DNA from: Nitrospirota bacterium
GTDB taxonomy: Bacteria; Nitrospirota; Thermodesulfovibrionia; Thermodesulfovibrionales; UBA1546
Reading direction: 5' to 3'
NCBI GenBank assembly: GCA_016208875.1
Contig: JACQXD010000159.1
Location: 1-40,337, forward strand
DNA: 40,337 nucleotides
Below, piece after piece: positions 15,014 through 23,388 of this stretch (positions within the stretch are counted from its first letter, which is position 1; each line of letters starts with the position of its first letter). Position numbers and translations under genes: made by a program. The notes beneath the pieces were generated by a model that saw only the letters and a list, made by a program, of their open reading frames with translations, did no database searches and was not told the DNA's origin.

Positions 15014-16348
15014 TTACGATGCCTTAGGCAGTTCCTTAAATACCTTCCATGATTTCAGGAGATCTATTGCCCTTTGAAGTTGAGAATCGTCTTTTTCACC
15101 GACATCTAAAGGTATCGCATCTTCAGACTCTTTGGGTTTTTCTTCCAATTGTTCGTTATCGTTCTTCAGATGTCTCTCAAGGTCCTTCTCCCTGACAACA
15201 GGGTGTTCTTTCGCACCGTTTTTTGGCTCCACTTTTACGACGATATCCGGTGTTATCCCGGTGGTCTGAATTGATATGCCCTTCGGCGTATAATAACGTG
15301 CAGTTGTTAGTCTCAGTCCGGAGCCGTCGCTAAGAGGAATTACGCTCTGGACAGACCCTTTGCCGAAGGTCTGCACACCGAGTACAACAGCCCTGCCCCA
15401 ATCCTTTAGTGCACCGGCAACGATCTCCGAGGCACTTGCGCTGCCTTGATTCACAAGCACGATCATCGGTATAGTGACAAAGGGATTTGTTTCTTCTCTC
15501 CGGGGTTCATCGGCCTTTCCCCCTTCCGTACGATACTCTGTTTTTTCTCCCGACCTACCTTTTATTGCTACTACTACCTTGCCCTGCGGCAAGAATTTGC
15601 CCGAAACATCAACCGCGCTGCTCAAAAGACCGCCGGGATTATTCCTGAGGTCAAGGATTAACGAGGCAACTCCGTCCTGTGAGAGGTTGGACAGTGCCTC
15701 TTCAAGATCGGATGCAGTCCGTTCCTGAAACTGGTTAATCTTCACATAACCGATGTTGTTTTCCATAACTTTGGACTTTACGCTCTTCACCTTTATTATG
15801 TCCCTTATGATCGTGAAGTCCTTATGCTCTTTCCACCCTTCACGCATAATTGTAATTGTTACGGATGTCCCTTTTTGTCCCCGCATCTTATTGACCGCAT
15901 CCTGTACGCTAATGTCTTTTGTCGGCTCGCCGTTAATCTTCACTATTTTATCGCCTGCTATGATTCCCGCCTTGAAGGCCGGTGTATCTTCGATGGGAGC
16001 TATTACGGTCAGAACTCCGTCTTTAATGCCGATCTGTATTCCGATACCGCCGAACTCGCCTTTTGTCTCAACCTGCATCTCCTTGTATGTCTCAGGGGGC
16101 ATAAATGCCGAATGAGGATCAAGCGTATTGAGCATCCCCCTTATTGCACTGTAGACAACATCTTTTATCTTTACATCTTCAACGTAGTTCCGCCTTATGA
16201 TGGAAATCACCTCTGTAAATACCTTCAGGTCTTCATAAGCTTCCCCCTCTGCGCTTACACTAACGACGGATAACCTGCCTATAAGGATACCGCTTATCAT
16301 AGTAGTCAGTACGAGAACCCATATAAGCACCAAACTTCTTTTCTTCAT
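15014..16348 (-). CDS. ctpA: C-terminal processing protease, S41 family
   Basis: 444 residues from ATG 16348, preceded by GGAGG. A start six codons earlier is a TTG that is itself part of that ribosome-binding site. A signal anchor (SLVLIWVLVLTTMISGILIG) is followed by the S41 N-domain, a PDZ domain (about 85-165; GGIGIQIG, AGDKIVKINGEP) and the peptidase core. Catalytic serine lies in GSASASE and the general-base lysine in TFGKGSVQ. It is a periplasmic protease that trims or degrades envelope proteins, often murein hydrolases or their adaptors. Directly upstream is envC, and ftsEX precede that, so a link to cell-wall splitting at division is plausible. Confidence 0.93.
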   Translation of the reverse strand: MKKRSLVLIWVLVLTTMISGILIGRLSVVSVSAEGEAYEDLKVFTEVISIIRRNYVEDVKIKDVVYSAIRGMLNTLDPHSAFMPPETYKEMQVETKGEFGGIGIQIGIKDGVLTVIAPIEDTPAFKAGIIAGDKIVKINGEPTKDISVQDAVNKMRGQKGTSVTITIMREGWKEHKDFTIIRDIIKVKSVKSKVMENNIGYVKINQFQERTASDLEEALSNLSQDGVASLILDLRNNPGGLLSSAVDVSGKFLPQGKVVVAIKGRSGEKTEYRTEGGKADEPRREETNPFVTIPMIVLVNQGSASASEIVAGALKDWGRAVVLGVQTFGKGSVQSVIPLSDGSGLRLTTARYYTPKGISIQTTGITPDIVVKVEPKNGAKEHPVVREKDLERHLKNDNEQLEEKPKESEDAIPLDVGEKDDSQLQRAIDLLKSWKVFKELPKAS

Positions 16349-16408
16349 CTTCCGTATAACCTCCAATTTAATCTCCGCTCTAAAATAATAACTTTCACTG
16401 TATTGCTT

Positions 16409-16446
16409 AAAGCTAACAGCTAATAGCTAATAGCTATTAGCTATTA
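16409..16446. repeat. AGCTAATAGCTATTAGCT palindromic repeat
   Basis: A run of AGCTAACAGCTAATAGCTAATAG-type words followed by the inverted word CTATTAGCTATTA. It fills the envC-ctpA junction. Confidence 0.7.
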
Positions 16447-16450
16447 AGGA

Positions 16451-17614
16451 TCATCTTCTTTTTAACCACTGTATCGGATCGAGCGGTTTACCCTTATATC
16501 TTATCTCAAAATAAAGACCCGGGGCATTCACCATTCCCGACTCCCCGATCTTTCCGACAATCTGTTGTCCCTTTATTATATCTCCAACGCTATAAAAAAT
16601 CTCTGCCAGATTTGCATAAAGGGTATGATACCCATCCCCGTGGTTTATTATAATAAGCTTACCATATCCCTTAAACCATTCCGCAAAAACTACCTTGCCG
16701 CTGTGAACCGCCTTAGCATCGGAATCGTCTTCCGCCTTTATCTGAATACCGTTCCTGAACATAGGAGTATTGAACCTGGGGTCTTTCTGGGTACCATACG
16801 GAATTACGACCCTGCCGTTAACAGGCCACGGCAGCCTTCCCTTCAGGTTATGGAACCCCTTGGCAGCGTATGTCTCCGTCTCCTCCGAGCGTCTTATTAT
16901 TTCGAGGAGTCTGTTGGACGACTCCTTTAATTCCTTCACTATTTTTTCATAAGAAGATTTCTCTTTCCTGATCGAGGACAGGAGGATTTCCTTATTCTTC
17001 TTCTTTTCCGAGATTGCTGCCGCGGTTACCTTGGTATCTTCTTCGTTTGTCTTTAGTTCTGCGCGAAGCGATTTAAGACGATCTTCTTGCCCGGCAAGTT
17101 TATTTATGGTCTCCTTATAACTTTCCAGCATATTACGATCGTGGAGCGTAATCTCCTTAATATACCTCCACCTTCTCATTAATTGGGACATGTCGTTTGA
17201 GGTTGAAAGCAAAAGTATTATATCGCCGGAGTATCCATATCTCTGCATAATACGGAGTTTTCTTTTCAGCCACCCGGCCTGTTTTTCCAGCTTGGCTTTA
17301 TTTGCTGCGATCTCCACCTCGACCTTGCGCATCTCATTCTCGAGTCGCCGGAGCCTTTCCCTGTATTTTTTCAGATCTGCCTGTACCTGACTTATATCTT
17401 TATTTGTCCTGTCGATTTCGTCGAGGGTCGAATGCTCGAGCCTTTTTGTCTTTTCAATCTTTTCCTTATGAACATCGATCTCTTTCTGAAGCTTATTGTA
17501 TTCTTCCTTCGGATCCCCGGCATAAGCAGTAAGAAAAGTAGCAAGTAGTAAGCAGCAAGCAGCAAGCGAGAAAACAAAATAAAATAAGGATCTTCGCATA
17601 AGAGTATAGGTCAT
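16451..17614 (-). CDS. envC: Murein hydrolase activator EnvC-like, degenerate LytM
   Basis: About 387 residues from ATG 17614 (ATG 17599 is an alternative; 17665 starts inside a repeat). Signal peptide, then a long coiled coil (about 35-250), then an M23/LytM domain. The zinc ligands of active LytM enzymes are lost: NGIQI stands where HxGxD is expected and LYFEI where LHFEI is expected. Such degeneration is the mark of EnvC-type amidase activators, which FtsEX controls in E. coli; ftsE and ftsX lie directly upstream here. Oddly, the hydrophobic core of the signal peptide (LAACCLLLATFLT) is encoded by a dispersed AGCAAGCAGCAAG repeat, and a MITE-like element separates the gene from ftsX. Confidence 0.85.
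   Translation of the reverse strand: MTYTLMRRSLFYFVFSLAACCLLLATFLTAYAGDPKEEYNKLQKEIDVHKEKIEKTKRLEHSTLDEIDRTNKDISQVQADLKKYRERLRRLENEMRKVEVEIAANKAKLEKQAGWLKRKLRIMQRYGYSGDIILLLSTSNDMSQLMRRWRYIKEITLHDRNMLESYKETINKLAGQEDRLKSLRAELKTNEEDTKVTAAAISEKKKNKEILLSSIRKEKSSYEKIVKELKESSNRLLEIIRRSEETETYAAKGFHNLKGRLPWPVNGRVVIPYGTQKDPRFNTPMFRNGIQIKAEDDSDAKAVHSGKVVFAEWFKGYGKLIIINHGDGYHTLYANLAEIFYSVGDIIKGQQIVGKIGESGMVNAPGLYFEIRYKGKPLDPIQWLKRR
17528..17572. repeat. AGCAAGTAGTAAGCAGCAAG repeat encoding a signal-peptide core
   Basis: Tandem-like words (AGTAGCAAGTAGTAAGCAGC and AGCAAGCAGCAAGC) of the dispersed repeat type. On the minus strand they translate to the hydrophobic stretch of the EnvC signal peptide. Confidence 0.6.
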
Positions 17615-17649
17615 TTCATACCCGCAATCTTTTGAGCATAAACCCAAAA

Positions 17650-17740
17650 TACCCCTCTTTGGCAAAGAGGGGCGAGGGGAGATTTTATGAATCCATTTAT
17701 CTATAAAATCCCCCTTTATCCCCCTTTTCCAAAGGGGGAA
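17650..17740. mobile_element. MITE-like element, empty pair of inverted hairpin arms
   Basis: The left arm is a CCCCTCTTTGG-type hairpin (17652-17672) followed by CGAGGGGAGATTTTAT. The right arm is ATAAAATCCCCCTTTATC followed by a CCCCCTTTTCC-type hairpin (17720-17738). Read from the outside the two arms match: hairpin, about 3-4 bases, G-tract, GATTTTAT. Only about 15 bases lie between them. The same arm pair encloses a DUF559 remnant at 27106-27341. It sits between ftsX and envC and supplies part of an upstream, probably unused, start for envC. Confidence 0.7.
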
Positions 17741-17769
17741 TATGATTCTTTTCCATTTGCATTTTACAA

Positions 17770-18648
17770 TTAACTAAACCGTATTCTCCCCAGTGCTACA
17801 ACGGCACCGCATATGCCGAGTAACAGACCGGTAAAAGGGAGAGCGATAAATATCTCGGATGGAAATACGATGACCTTCAGTATGGGCATTGTGAGGACGA
17901 GCTTATAAAAAAAGGCGTAATAAAATGCAATCGCACCGAACATACCGACTACACCTCCTCCGGCGCCGAGCATCCCTCCTTCTATAACAAAAGGCGCCCT
18001 TATAAAACCCTTTGTTGCACCAAGCAGCTTAAAAGTCTCTATCTCTTCTTTTCTCCGGTAAAACATAATCTTTACCGTGCTGTAACAAACAAAGATAATT
18101 CCGGTAGACATTAAAACAACCATTAACATACTGATGGTCTGCGCACCGGTTCTTATAGAATGCATCGAGTTTAGGAATTGTTCGCCGTATTCCACCTCGT
18201 CGATGCCCTTTATCTTTCCGATATCCGCTGCAAGTTTTTTTACGCCAGAAATGCTGACCGATTCATGTTTAAGTCTCAGTTCTATCGAAGCGGGGAGGGG
18301 ATTTTCATCTATGCCTTCAAGGACATAGTCTGCATTTTTTAGAACCCCTCTAAGTTCTTCCATTGCCCTATCCTTGGAGATGAACTTTACATGCTCGACC
18401 ATGCTATTTTTTTTTAATACTGCTATTATATTTCCCCTGTCCTGCTCCGATACCCTATCGTTCAGGTATAGTGTCATCGAGAATTTCTCGGGGAGTTTTT
18501 TTGTTGCAAGGTCTATGTTATAAACGGAAAAAAATGTAAGCGTAATCATAAAAAGTCCTGCCGCTATTGTCAATATTGAGAGGAGGTTTATCCACTTTTC
18601 ACGCCATACGCTCTGAACGGCAAGCCTCAACGAATATAACATATACAT
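17770..18648 (-). CDS. ftsX: Cell division protein FtsX
   Basis: 292 residues with four membrane segments (about 25-45, 165-190, 215-245, 260-285) and a periplasmic domain between the first two (about 50-160), the standard FtsX layout. The cytoplasmic FYRRKEEIETFKLLGATKGFI coupling-helix region is well conserved. FtsX is the membrane partner of FtsE and transmits ATP-driven signals to periplasmic hydrolase activators. Its start overlaps the ftsE stop by one base. Confidence 0.93.
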   Translation of the reverse strand: MYMLYSLRLAVQSVWREKWINLLSILTIAAGLFMITLTFFSVYNIDLATKKLPEKFSMTLYLNDRVSEQDRGNIIAVLKKNSMVEHVKFISKDRAMEELRGVLKNADYVLEGIDENPLPASIELRLKHESVSISGVKKLAADIGKIKGIDEVEYGEQFLNSMHSIRTGAQTISMLMVVLMSTGIIFVCYSTVKIMFYRRKEEIETFKLLGATKGFIRAPFVIEGGMLGAGGGVVGMFGAIAFYYAFFYKLVLTMPILKVIVFPSEIFIALPFTGLLLGICGAVVALGRIRFS

Positions 18649-19310
18649 CAGCCTATCTCCTCGCCGACGAGGTTTCCGTTATCGAGCCTGAATACCTTTC
18701 TCCCTGTATTCCTGAAGGATTCCCTGTTATGTGTGGCGATAATGACCGTTGTCCCTTTTGCATTTATATCCTTGAACATCCGCGTAATCCCTGCAGCAGT
18801 GTCTGAGTCAAGATTTCCGGTAGGTTCATCGGCCAACAGGATTGTCGGCTCTCCTACAATTGCACGTGCAATAACAACTCTCTGCTGTTCTCCGCCTGAA
18901 AGTGTCTTCGGGAAACCATCGGTCTTATGTCTGAGATTCACTGTCTTTAATATCTCCATGACCCTTTCCTTTACTTCGTATTCCCCTATCCCTCGTATTC
19001 TCAGTGCCATGGCGACATTGTCAAACACATTTCTGTTGTCGAGGAGCCTGAAGTCCTGAAATACCACACCGATATTTCTTCTCAAAAACGGAATGCTCGA
19101 TTCTTTAATCTTGCCGAGTTCCCAATCCGCTATAGTTATACTGCCCTCATCAGGTTTTTCAGAAAGGTAGATAATTTTAAGGAGTGTTGATTTCCCTGCA
19201 CCGCTGGGCCCGGTAATAAAGGCCATATCCCCCTTTTCGACAGAGAAGGTTATATTTCTCAGCGCGGTCTGGTGATCATAAAACTTTGATACGTTCTCAA
19301 AATGTATCAT
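18648..19310 (-). CDS. ftsE: Cell division ATP-binding protein FtsE
   Basis: 220 residues, ABC-transporter ATPase. Walker A GPSGAGKST at 34-42, Q-loop VFQDFRLL, signature LSGGEQQR at 137-144, Walker B ILLADEP at 157-163, and the switch histidine in IIATHNRE. Together with the adjacent FtsX it should control septal cell-wall hydrolysis through the EnvC-like protein encoded just downstream. Confidence 0.95.
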   Translation of the reverse strand: MIHFENVSKFYDHQTALRNITFSVEKGDMAFITGPSGAGKSTLLKIIYLSEKPDEGSITIADWELGKIKESSIPFLRRNIGVVFQDFRLLDNRNVFDNVAMALRIRGIGEYEVKERVMEILKTVNLRHKTDGFPKTLSGGEQQRVVIARAIVGEPTILLADEPTGNLDSDTAAGITRMFKDINAKGTTVIIATHNRESFRNTGRKVFRLDNGNLVGEEIG

Positions 19311-19327
19311 CTAATAAATTTGTGTCT

Positions 19328-19383
19328 GTGTCAGTGATTAGTGTCAGTAAAAAAATACTGTCACCGGTTACTGTCACTGACAC
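19328..19383. repeat. GTGTCAGTGA...TCACTGACAC hairpin
   Basis: A 10-base perfect inverted repeat (19328-19337 and 19374-19383) with further TGTCAGTA/TACTGTCA complementarity inside. It touches the stop codon of tktC and lies before ftsE. Read as RNA on the minus strand it could act as a processing or stabilising hairpin. Confidence 0.65.
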
Positions 19384-20420
19384 TATTTTATTGCCTCTTT
19401 TACAGTCCGTACAATATCGTCGGCTGTCAATCCGTATAATTTCATCAACCCCTCCGCAGGTCCGGAGCATCCGAAGGTATCTTTGATTCCGATCCTTTTC
19501 ACAGGAACCGGATAATTTTCAGTTAGTATCTCGCACACCGCTCCTCCAAGCCCTCCTATAATCGAATGTTCCTCTGCCGTAACGATAAGCCTCGATGCCT
19601 TTGCAGCCTTGATTACCGCATCATTGTCCAGTGGTTTAACCGTTGACATGTTGATTACCCCGGCATCTATCCCGTTTTCCTTGAGAATTTCCATCGCCTT
19701 TATCGCAACGGATACCATTATGCCGCAAGCAATAATATTTGCATCTTTACCAAGACTGAACGTATATGCCTTGCCTATACTGAATTTATAGTCTTCGGGC
19801 ATTATAACGGGGACCTTTACCCTTCCGAGCCTGACGTATACAGGGTAGTTGTAGTCTGCTATCGTCTCGATGACCTGTTTTGTCTCTATGCCGTCTGCAG
19901 GCACGATTACGGTCATATTGGGAAGCACCCTCATAAGGGCTATATCTTCGATCGCCTGATGTGAGGCACCGTCTTCTGCAACAGTGATCCCGCTGTGGGT
20001 GGCAACGAGCTTTACATTCAGATTCGAGTAGGAGACAGTCTGTCTTATCTGTTCCCATGCCCTTCCGGTTTCGAAAACGGCAAATGTAGAGGCAAAGGCC
20101 AGTTTTCCCGTGAGGGAAAGGCCGCTTGCAGTACCGATTAAATCCTGTTCCGAAATGCCCATATTATAAAACCTCTCCGGGAATACCTTTGCAAATGTGC
20201 CTGTCTTTGTAGATGCCGAAAGATCTGCATCGAGAACAACTACGTTATTTCTTTTTTTGCCGAGTTCGAGGAGTGCCTCTCCATAAGCATCCCTCGTTGC
20301 TACCAGTTGTGACGAGTCATAACTCCCCCTTCCCCCTCTTATCTTAAGAGGGGGATTAGAGGGGGCGTTATCCTTACTTGTCTCTTGTCTCTTGTCTCTT
20401 GTCTCTTCTTTCTCACCCAT
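19383..20420 (-). CDS. Transketolase C-terminal subunit
   Basis: About 345 residues from ATG 20420, which overlaps the stop codon of the N-terminal subunit (ATGGGTGA). It holds the pyrimidine-binding domain (VVLDADLSAST, FAKVFPERFYNMGISEQDL, GITVAEDGASHQAIED) and the transketolase C-terminal domain (from about 220). With the neighbouring subunit it makes a split transketolase of the pentose phosphate pathway. Residues of roughly 6-35 are translated repeats: TCTCTTG units give RDKRQETS and a C-run/G-run hairpin gives NPPLKIRGGRG. The catalytic fold begins only after them (QLVATRDAYGEAL). Confidence 0.92.
   Translation of the reverse strand: MGEKEETRDKRQETSKDNAPSNPPLKIRGGRGSYDSSQLVATRDAYGEALLELGKKRNNVVVLDADLSASTKTGTFAKVFPERFYNMGISEQDLIGTASGLSLTGKLAFASTFAVFETGRAWEQIRQTVSYSNLNVKLVATHSGITVAEDGASHQAIEDIALMRVLPNMTVIVPADGIETKQVIETIADYNYPVYVRLGRVKVPVIMPEDYKFSIGKAYTFSLGKDANIIACGIMVSVAIKAMEILKENGIDAGVINMSTVKPLDNDAVIKAAKASRLIVTAEEHSIIGGLGGAVCEILTENYPVPVKRIGIKDTFGCSGPAEGLMKLYGLTADDIVRTVKEAIK
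20321..20410. repeat. C-run/G-run hairpin plus TCTCTTG tandem repeat inside tktC
   Basis: The hairpin at 20321-20369 has an outer CTCCCCCTT/GAGGGGGCG pair and an inner CCCCCTCTTA/TAAGAGGGGG pair. Next to it (20379-20410) lie four near-perfect copies of a 7-base TGTCTCT unit. All of it is translated within the N-terminal extension of tktC. Confidence 0.75.
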
Positions 20421-21252
20421 TATCTTCAAGCTCCCTTAGTGCCTTTTTAAGTTCTTCATGCGTAGGCGCCACGCCGTGATACTGGACCTTCCCTTCAAAG
20501 AAAGAGACGCCTTTACCTTTTACCGTGCGCGCAACTATGACCGTCGGTTTTCCCTTTATCGTTTCAGCCTCATCGAGGGCGTCGAGTATAGCTCCAATAT
20601 CATGCCCGTTTATATCTATCACATTCCAACCGAAGGCGATCCACTTATTTACAATAGGCTCTATCGTCATTACATCATGACAACATCCATCTATCTGAAG
20701 ACCGTTGTTATCTATAATTGCACACAGATTATCGAGACTATAATGTGACGCACTCATTGCAGCCTCCCATATTTGTCCTTCCTGGATCTCGCCGTCTCCG
20801 AGAAGGCAATAGACGCGTGAGTTTAAGCCATCCATCCTGAGCCCCAGCGCAATCCCGTTTGCAATAGAGAGTCCCTGTCCGAGAGAGCCTGTTGATATCT
20901 CGACTCCGGGAAGCAGTTTTGAGCACGGGTGTCCCTGCAGCGGGCTTCCGATCTTTCGCAATGTCCCGAGCAGCGATTTATCAAAATATCCCGAGAGTGA
21001 AAGTGCAGCGTACAACAATGGCGCCGCATGCCCTTTAGAGAGTATAAACCTATCTCTCTCTTTCCACAAAGGGTCTTTCGGGTTATGCCTCATTTTGTAA
21101 AAATATAGTGCCGTCACGACATCTGCTGCAGACAGCGAACCGCCTGTATGTCCTGAACCGGCTTCGGTAAGCATCTCCAATATCTCGATCCTTACCGTCT
21201 TTGCCTGCCTTCTCAGGAAGTTAATATCTCTTGAGACTGAAATAGGATTCAT
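20413..21252 (-). CDS. Transketolase N-terminal subunit
   Basis: 279 residues, the thiamine-diphosphate-binding half. The cofactor motif runs GDGEIQEGQIWEAAM to IDNNGLQIDG, and the early helices GSGHTGGSLSAADVVTALYF are typical. HPCSKLLPGVEISTGSLGQG lines the active site. It pairs with the C-terminal subunit encoded immediately downstream, the arrangement common in archaea and many anaerobes. It begins 3 bases inside the end of the preceding hypothetical gene. Confidence 0.94.
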   Translation of the reverse strand: MNPISVSRDINFLRRQAKTVRIEILEMLTEAGSGHTGGSLSAADVVTALYFYKMRHNPKDPLWKERDRFILSKGHAAPLLYAALSLSGYFDKSLLGTLRKIGSPLQGHPCSKLLPGVEISTGSLGQGLSIANGIALGLRMDGLNSRVYCLLGDGEIQEGQIWEAAMSASHYSLDNLCAIIDNNGLQIDGCCHDVMTIEPIVNKWIAFGWNVIDINGHDIGAILDALDEAETIKGKPTVIVARTVKGKGVSFFEGKVQYHGVAPTHEELKKALRELEDNG

Positions 21253-21647
21253 TTGCCTTTCCCCTTTTGCATTATATAATCCAGAAGAATATCGTCCAGT
21301 GTTTTATCTGCATCGGATTTTACGGCAGTTCCGGAAGCCTCTACGCCGGCAGCTATTTCTATTGCAGCCTTACCTTCATCCGTCTCCTCTTTTACCTCAC
21401 CGGTATGTTTCCCCGCTATCAATTCCTTCATCATTGCCTTTTGCTGCTCCTTCATCAGTTCTCTGACCTGTTTATTGATGTCGGGACTTCCGATAAGGCG
21501 GGAATAATCAGTCTTCTTGGAGGCGAGGATCGTACCTTTGAAATATAAGAGCGTAACTATAACAGGGTTTTTCAATCCGCTGTCCTCTGTCTGGACATGA
21601 TAAACCTTTCCCTTGTAGGTTATGTTATTGTTATAACCGACAAGCAT
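21249..21647 (-). CDS. Conserved hypothetical protein
   Basis: 132 residues, soluble, no signal peptide. The first half looks like a small beta-rich domain (NNNITYKGKVYHVQTEDSG, IVTLLYFKGTILASKKTDY). The middle is a charged helix (LMKEQQKAMMKELIAGKH) and the end is acidic and alanine-rich. I know similar uncharacterised proteins from delta-proteobacteria-like genomes by this TEDSG and GGTILASKK pattern but not their function. It overlaps the transketolase N gene by 4 bases, so it is co-transcribed with it. Confidence 0.7.
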   Translation of the reverse strand: MLVGYNNNITYKGKVYHVQTEDSGLKNPVIVTLLYFKGTILASKKTDYSRLIGSPDINKQVRELMKEQQKAMMKELIAGKHTGEVKEETDEGKAAIEIAAGVEASGTAVKSDADKTLDDILLDYIMQKGKGK

Positions 21648-21695
21648 AGCCCTGAAATATTTTCATAGAGTCTTGAATGCAGCAAATCCAGAGTT

Positions 21696-21701
21696 ATTAT
21701 A
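21696..21701 (-). promoter_or_regulatory. Possible -10 box before the hypothetical/transketolase genes
   Basis: TATAAT on the minus strand about 50 bases before the ATG at 21647, in a 123-base gap. The -35 candidate TTCCCT is 18 bases upstream and weak. Confidence 0.35.
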
Positions 21702-21770
21702 TTACAGCAGTAACAAAAAAGGGAAGGGGCATCTGTGCCGGCAGCGATTTCATAACAAAAGCGGGTTTTG

Positions 21771-22580
21771 CTACTCCTTATATCCGACAATCGAGATACC
21801 GGCTTCATTCGCCTCTTTAATAATTTTTTCACGCTGGAGGAGGATGCTCTTATTTGCCTCAACAGCAAGTACCCGGGCATTGACCTCTATCATCGCCTTC
21901 ATAGTATTCACCCCAACTACAGGGACGTCGAATCGCATATCCTGCTTGGGTTTGCTCACCTTAACAATAACAGCACCTTCGCATGCAAGCCTTCCGCCTC
22001 TGAGAATTGCCTCGTCCGTTCCTTCTATTGCCTCGATTGCCATGACAGCCTGATCTTTGATTACAACAGTCTGCCCTATGTCCAGACGGCCGATCTCTTT
22101 TGCAATCTTCCATCCGAATGCCACGTCCTTCCATTCGTTTTCCGACAGGCTGTCTTCTGTGAGGAGACCTTCCGGTGTGAGAAGACCTGAACTGAAGTCG
22201 GTTGTATTAAGGAGTATTATGCCGTCCTTTTCGAGTTCTTTTGCTATTGCAAGCATTATGGAATCGTCACTGTGGTCTTTCAGGGTGAACAGGAGCTTAA
22301 CCGCCCTCAAATCGGGTATGATCTTGCTCTTGTAAAGAAGTGACTTTGGTACCTTCCCTGCCATTACAGCCTCTTTTACACCGCTCTTTTTGAGAGAGTC
22401 TATGATCTCGCCGAGCTTGCCGACGCTTATCCTCTTTATCCCGTCAACGTATTTATCGAGGTTCTTGTCTGCCAACGGCTCAAGGGCTACGGCTATTACT
22501 TTATATCCCTTATCCCTCGCTTCCGTTGCCACGACCTTCGGCAACTCGCCCATGCCTGCTATAAGACCAAGAGTCTTCAT
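21771..22580 (-). CDS. lpxI: UDP-2,3-diacylglucosamine hydrolase LpxI
   Basis: 269 residues, matching the LpxI (DUF1009) family over its full length: MKTLGLIAGMGELP at the start, VMAGKVPKS, and GFDIGQTVVIKD-like GRLDIGQTVVIKDQAVMAIE with an EGTDEAI motif. LpxI removes UMP from UDP-2,3-diacylglucosamine to give lipid X in lipid A synthesis, doing the job LpxH does in E. coli. It follows lpxA in the same direction, separated by a short palindromic repeat. Confidence 0.93.
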   Translation of the reverse strand: MKTLGLIAGMGELPKVVATEARDKGYKVIAVALEPLADKNLDKYVDGIKRISVGKLGEIIDSLKKSGVKEAVMAGKVPKSLLYKSKIIPDLRAVKLLFTLKDHSDDSIMLAIAKELEKDGIILLNTTDFSSGLLTPEGLLTEDSLSENEWKDVAFGWKIAKEIGRLDIGQTVVIKDQAVMAIEAIEGTDEAILRGGRLACEGAVIVKVSKPKQDMRFDVPVVGVNTMKAMIEVNARVLAVEANKSILLQREKIIKEANEAGISIVGYKE

Positions 22581-22584
22581 AAAA

Positions 22585-22611
22585 TAGCTGATAGCTAATA
22601 GCTTATAGCTA
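22585..22611. repeat. TAGCTGATAGCTAATAGC repeat providing the lpxA stop codon
   Basis: AGCTGATAGCTAATAGCTTATAGCTA-type string between lpxI and lpxA. On the minus strand its GGTAGCTA edge contributes the TAG stop codon of lpxA, so the repeat reaches the very end of that gene. Confidence 0.65.
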
Positions 22612-23388
22612 CCGGCATATCCCTCTCTTATTCTTCTCTATGAATTCTACGAGATGCCTTATCTCTTTCGAATCAGGGAATTCCTTCTGCACCTTCTTAA
22701 GTGCTTCCTTTAAGGTATGTTTCTCCCTGAAAATTATCTTGTATGCCTTTTTAAGGTTATTTATTGTCGAATCGGGAAATCCCTGCCTCTTAAGACCAAT
22801 GGAATTAAGCCCGAAAAGTTTTGCCCTCGGTCCAGACGCCATTGTATAAGGTGGTATATCCTGACCCACGCCGCTGAACCCGCCTACCATGGAATATCCG
22901 CCTATCCTCGTAAACTGGTGCACTGCGACAATGCCTCCGATATATGCATAATCCTCAACCACCACGTGTCCTGCGAGGGTCGCAAGATTGGTCATGATTA
23001 CATTGTTCCCTATTTTGCAGTCATGGGCTATATGGACATAAGCCATAAGGAAGTTATTATTCCCGATCCCGGTTATACCGTCGCCGCCGACCGATCCCCT
23101 GTGGATAGTGACATATTCTCTTATAATGTTGTTGCTGCCGATCCTTACCCCGGTTTTTTCTCCTTTATACTTGAGGTCCTGTGGAGGAAGCCCGATGCCT
23201 GCAAAGGGATATATCTGGCAGTTCTCTCCGATTTCGGTATTCCCCTCTATAATAACGTTAGATGATAGTCTCACCCCTTTTTTTAATTTAACTCCTTCCC
23301 CCACGATGCAGAAAGGACCTATAAACACTCCTTCGTCAATGGACGCCTTGGGGTCTATAATAGCTGTTTTATGTATTTCTGTCTTCAT
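22609..23388 (-). CDS. lpxA: UDP-N-acetylglucosamine acyltransferase LpxA
   Basis: 259 residues. A left-handed beta-helix of hexapeptide repeats (about 5-190) carries the LpxA signatures HRGSVGGDG, FLMAYVHIAHDCKIGNN with the catalytic histidine, and the GLNSIGLKRQGF helical-domain start. It transfers an acyl chain to UDP-GlcNAc, the first lipid A step. It overlaps fabZ by 4 bases, so the order lpxD-fabZ-lpxA is the classic one. The C-terminus ends within a dispersed repeat. Confidence 0.95.
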   Translation of the reverse strand: MKTEIHKTAIIDPKASIDEGVFIGPFCIVGEGVKLKKGVRLSSNVIIEGNTEIGENCQIYPFAGIGLPPQDLKYKGEKTGVRIGSNNIIREYVTIHRGSVGGDGITGIGNNNFLMAYVHIAHDCKIGNNVIMTNLATLAGHVVVEDYAYIGGIVAVHQFTRIGGYSMVGGFSGVGQDIPPYTMASGPRAKLFGLNSIGLKRQGFPDSTINNLKKAYKIIFREKHTLKEALKKVQKEFPDSKEIRHLVEFIEKNKRGICR

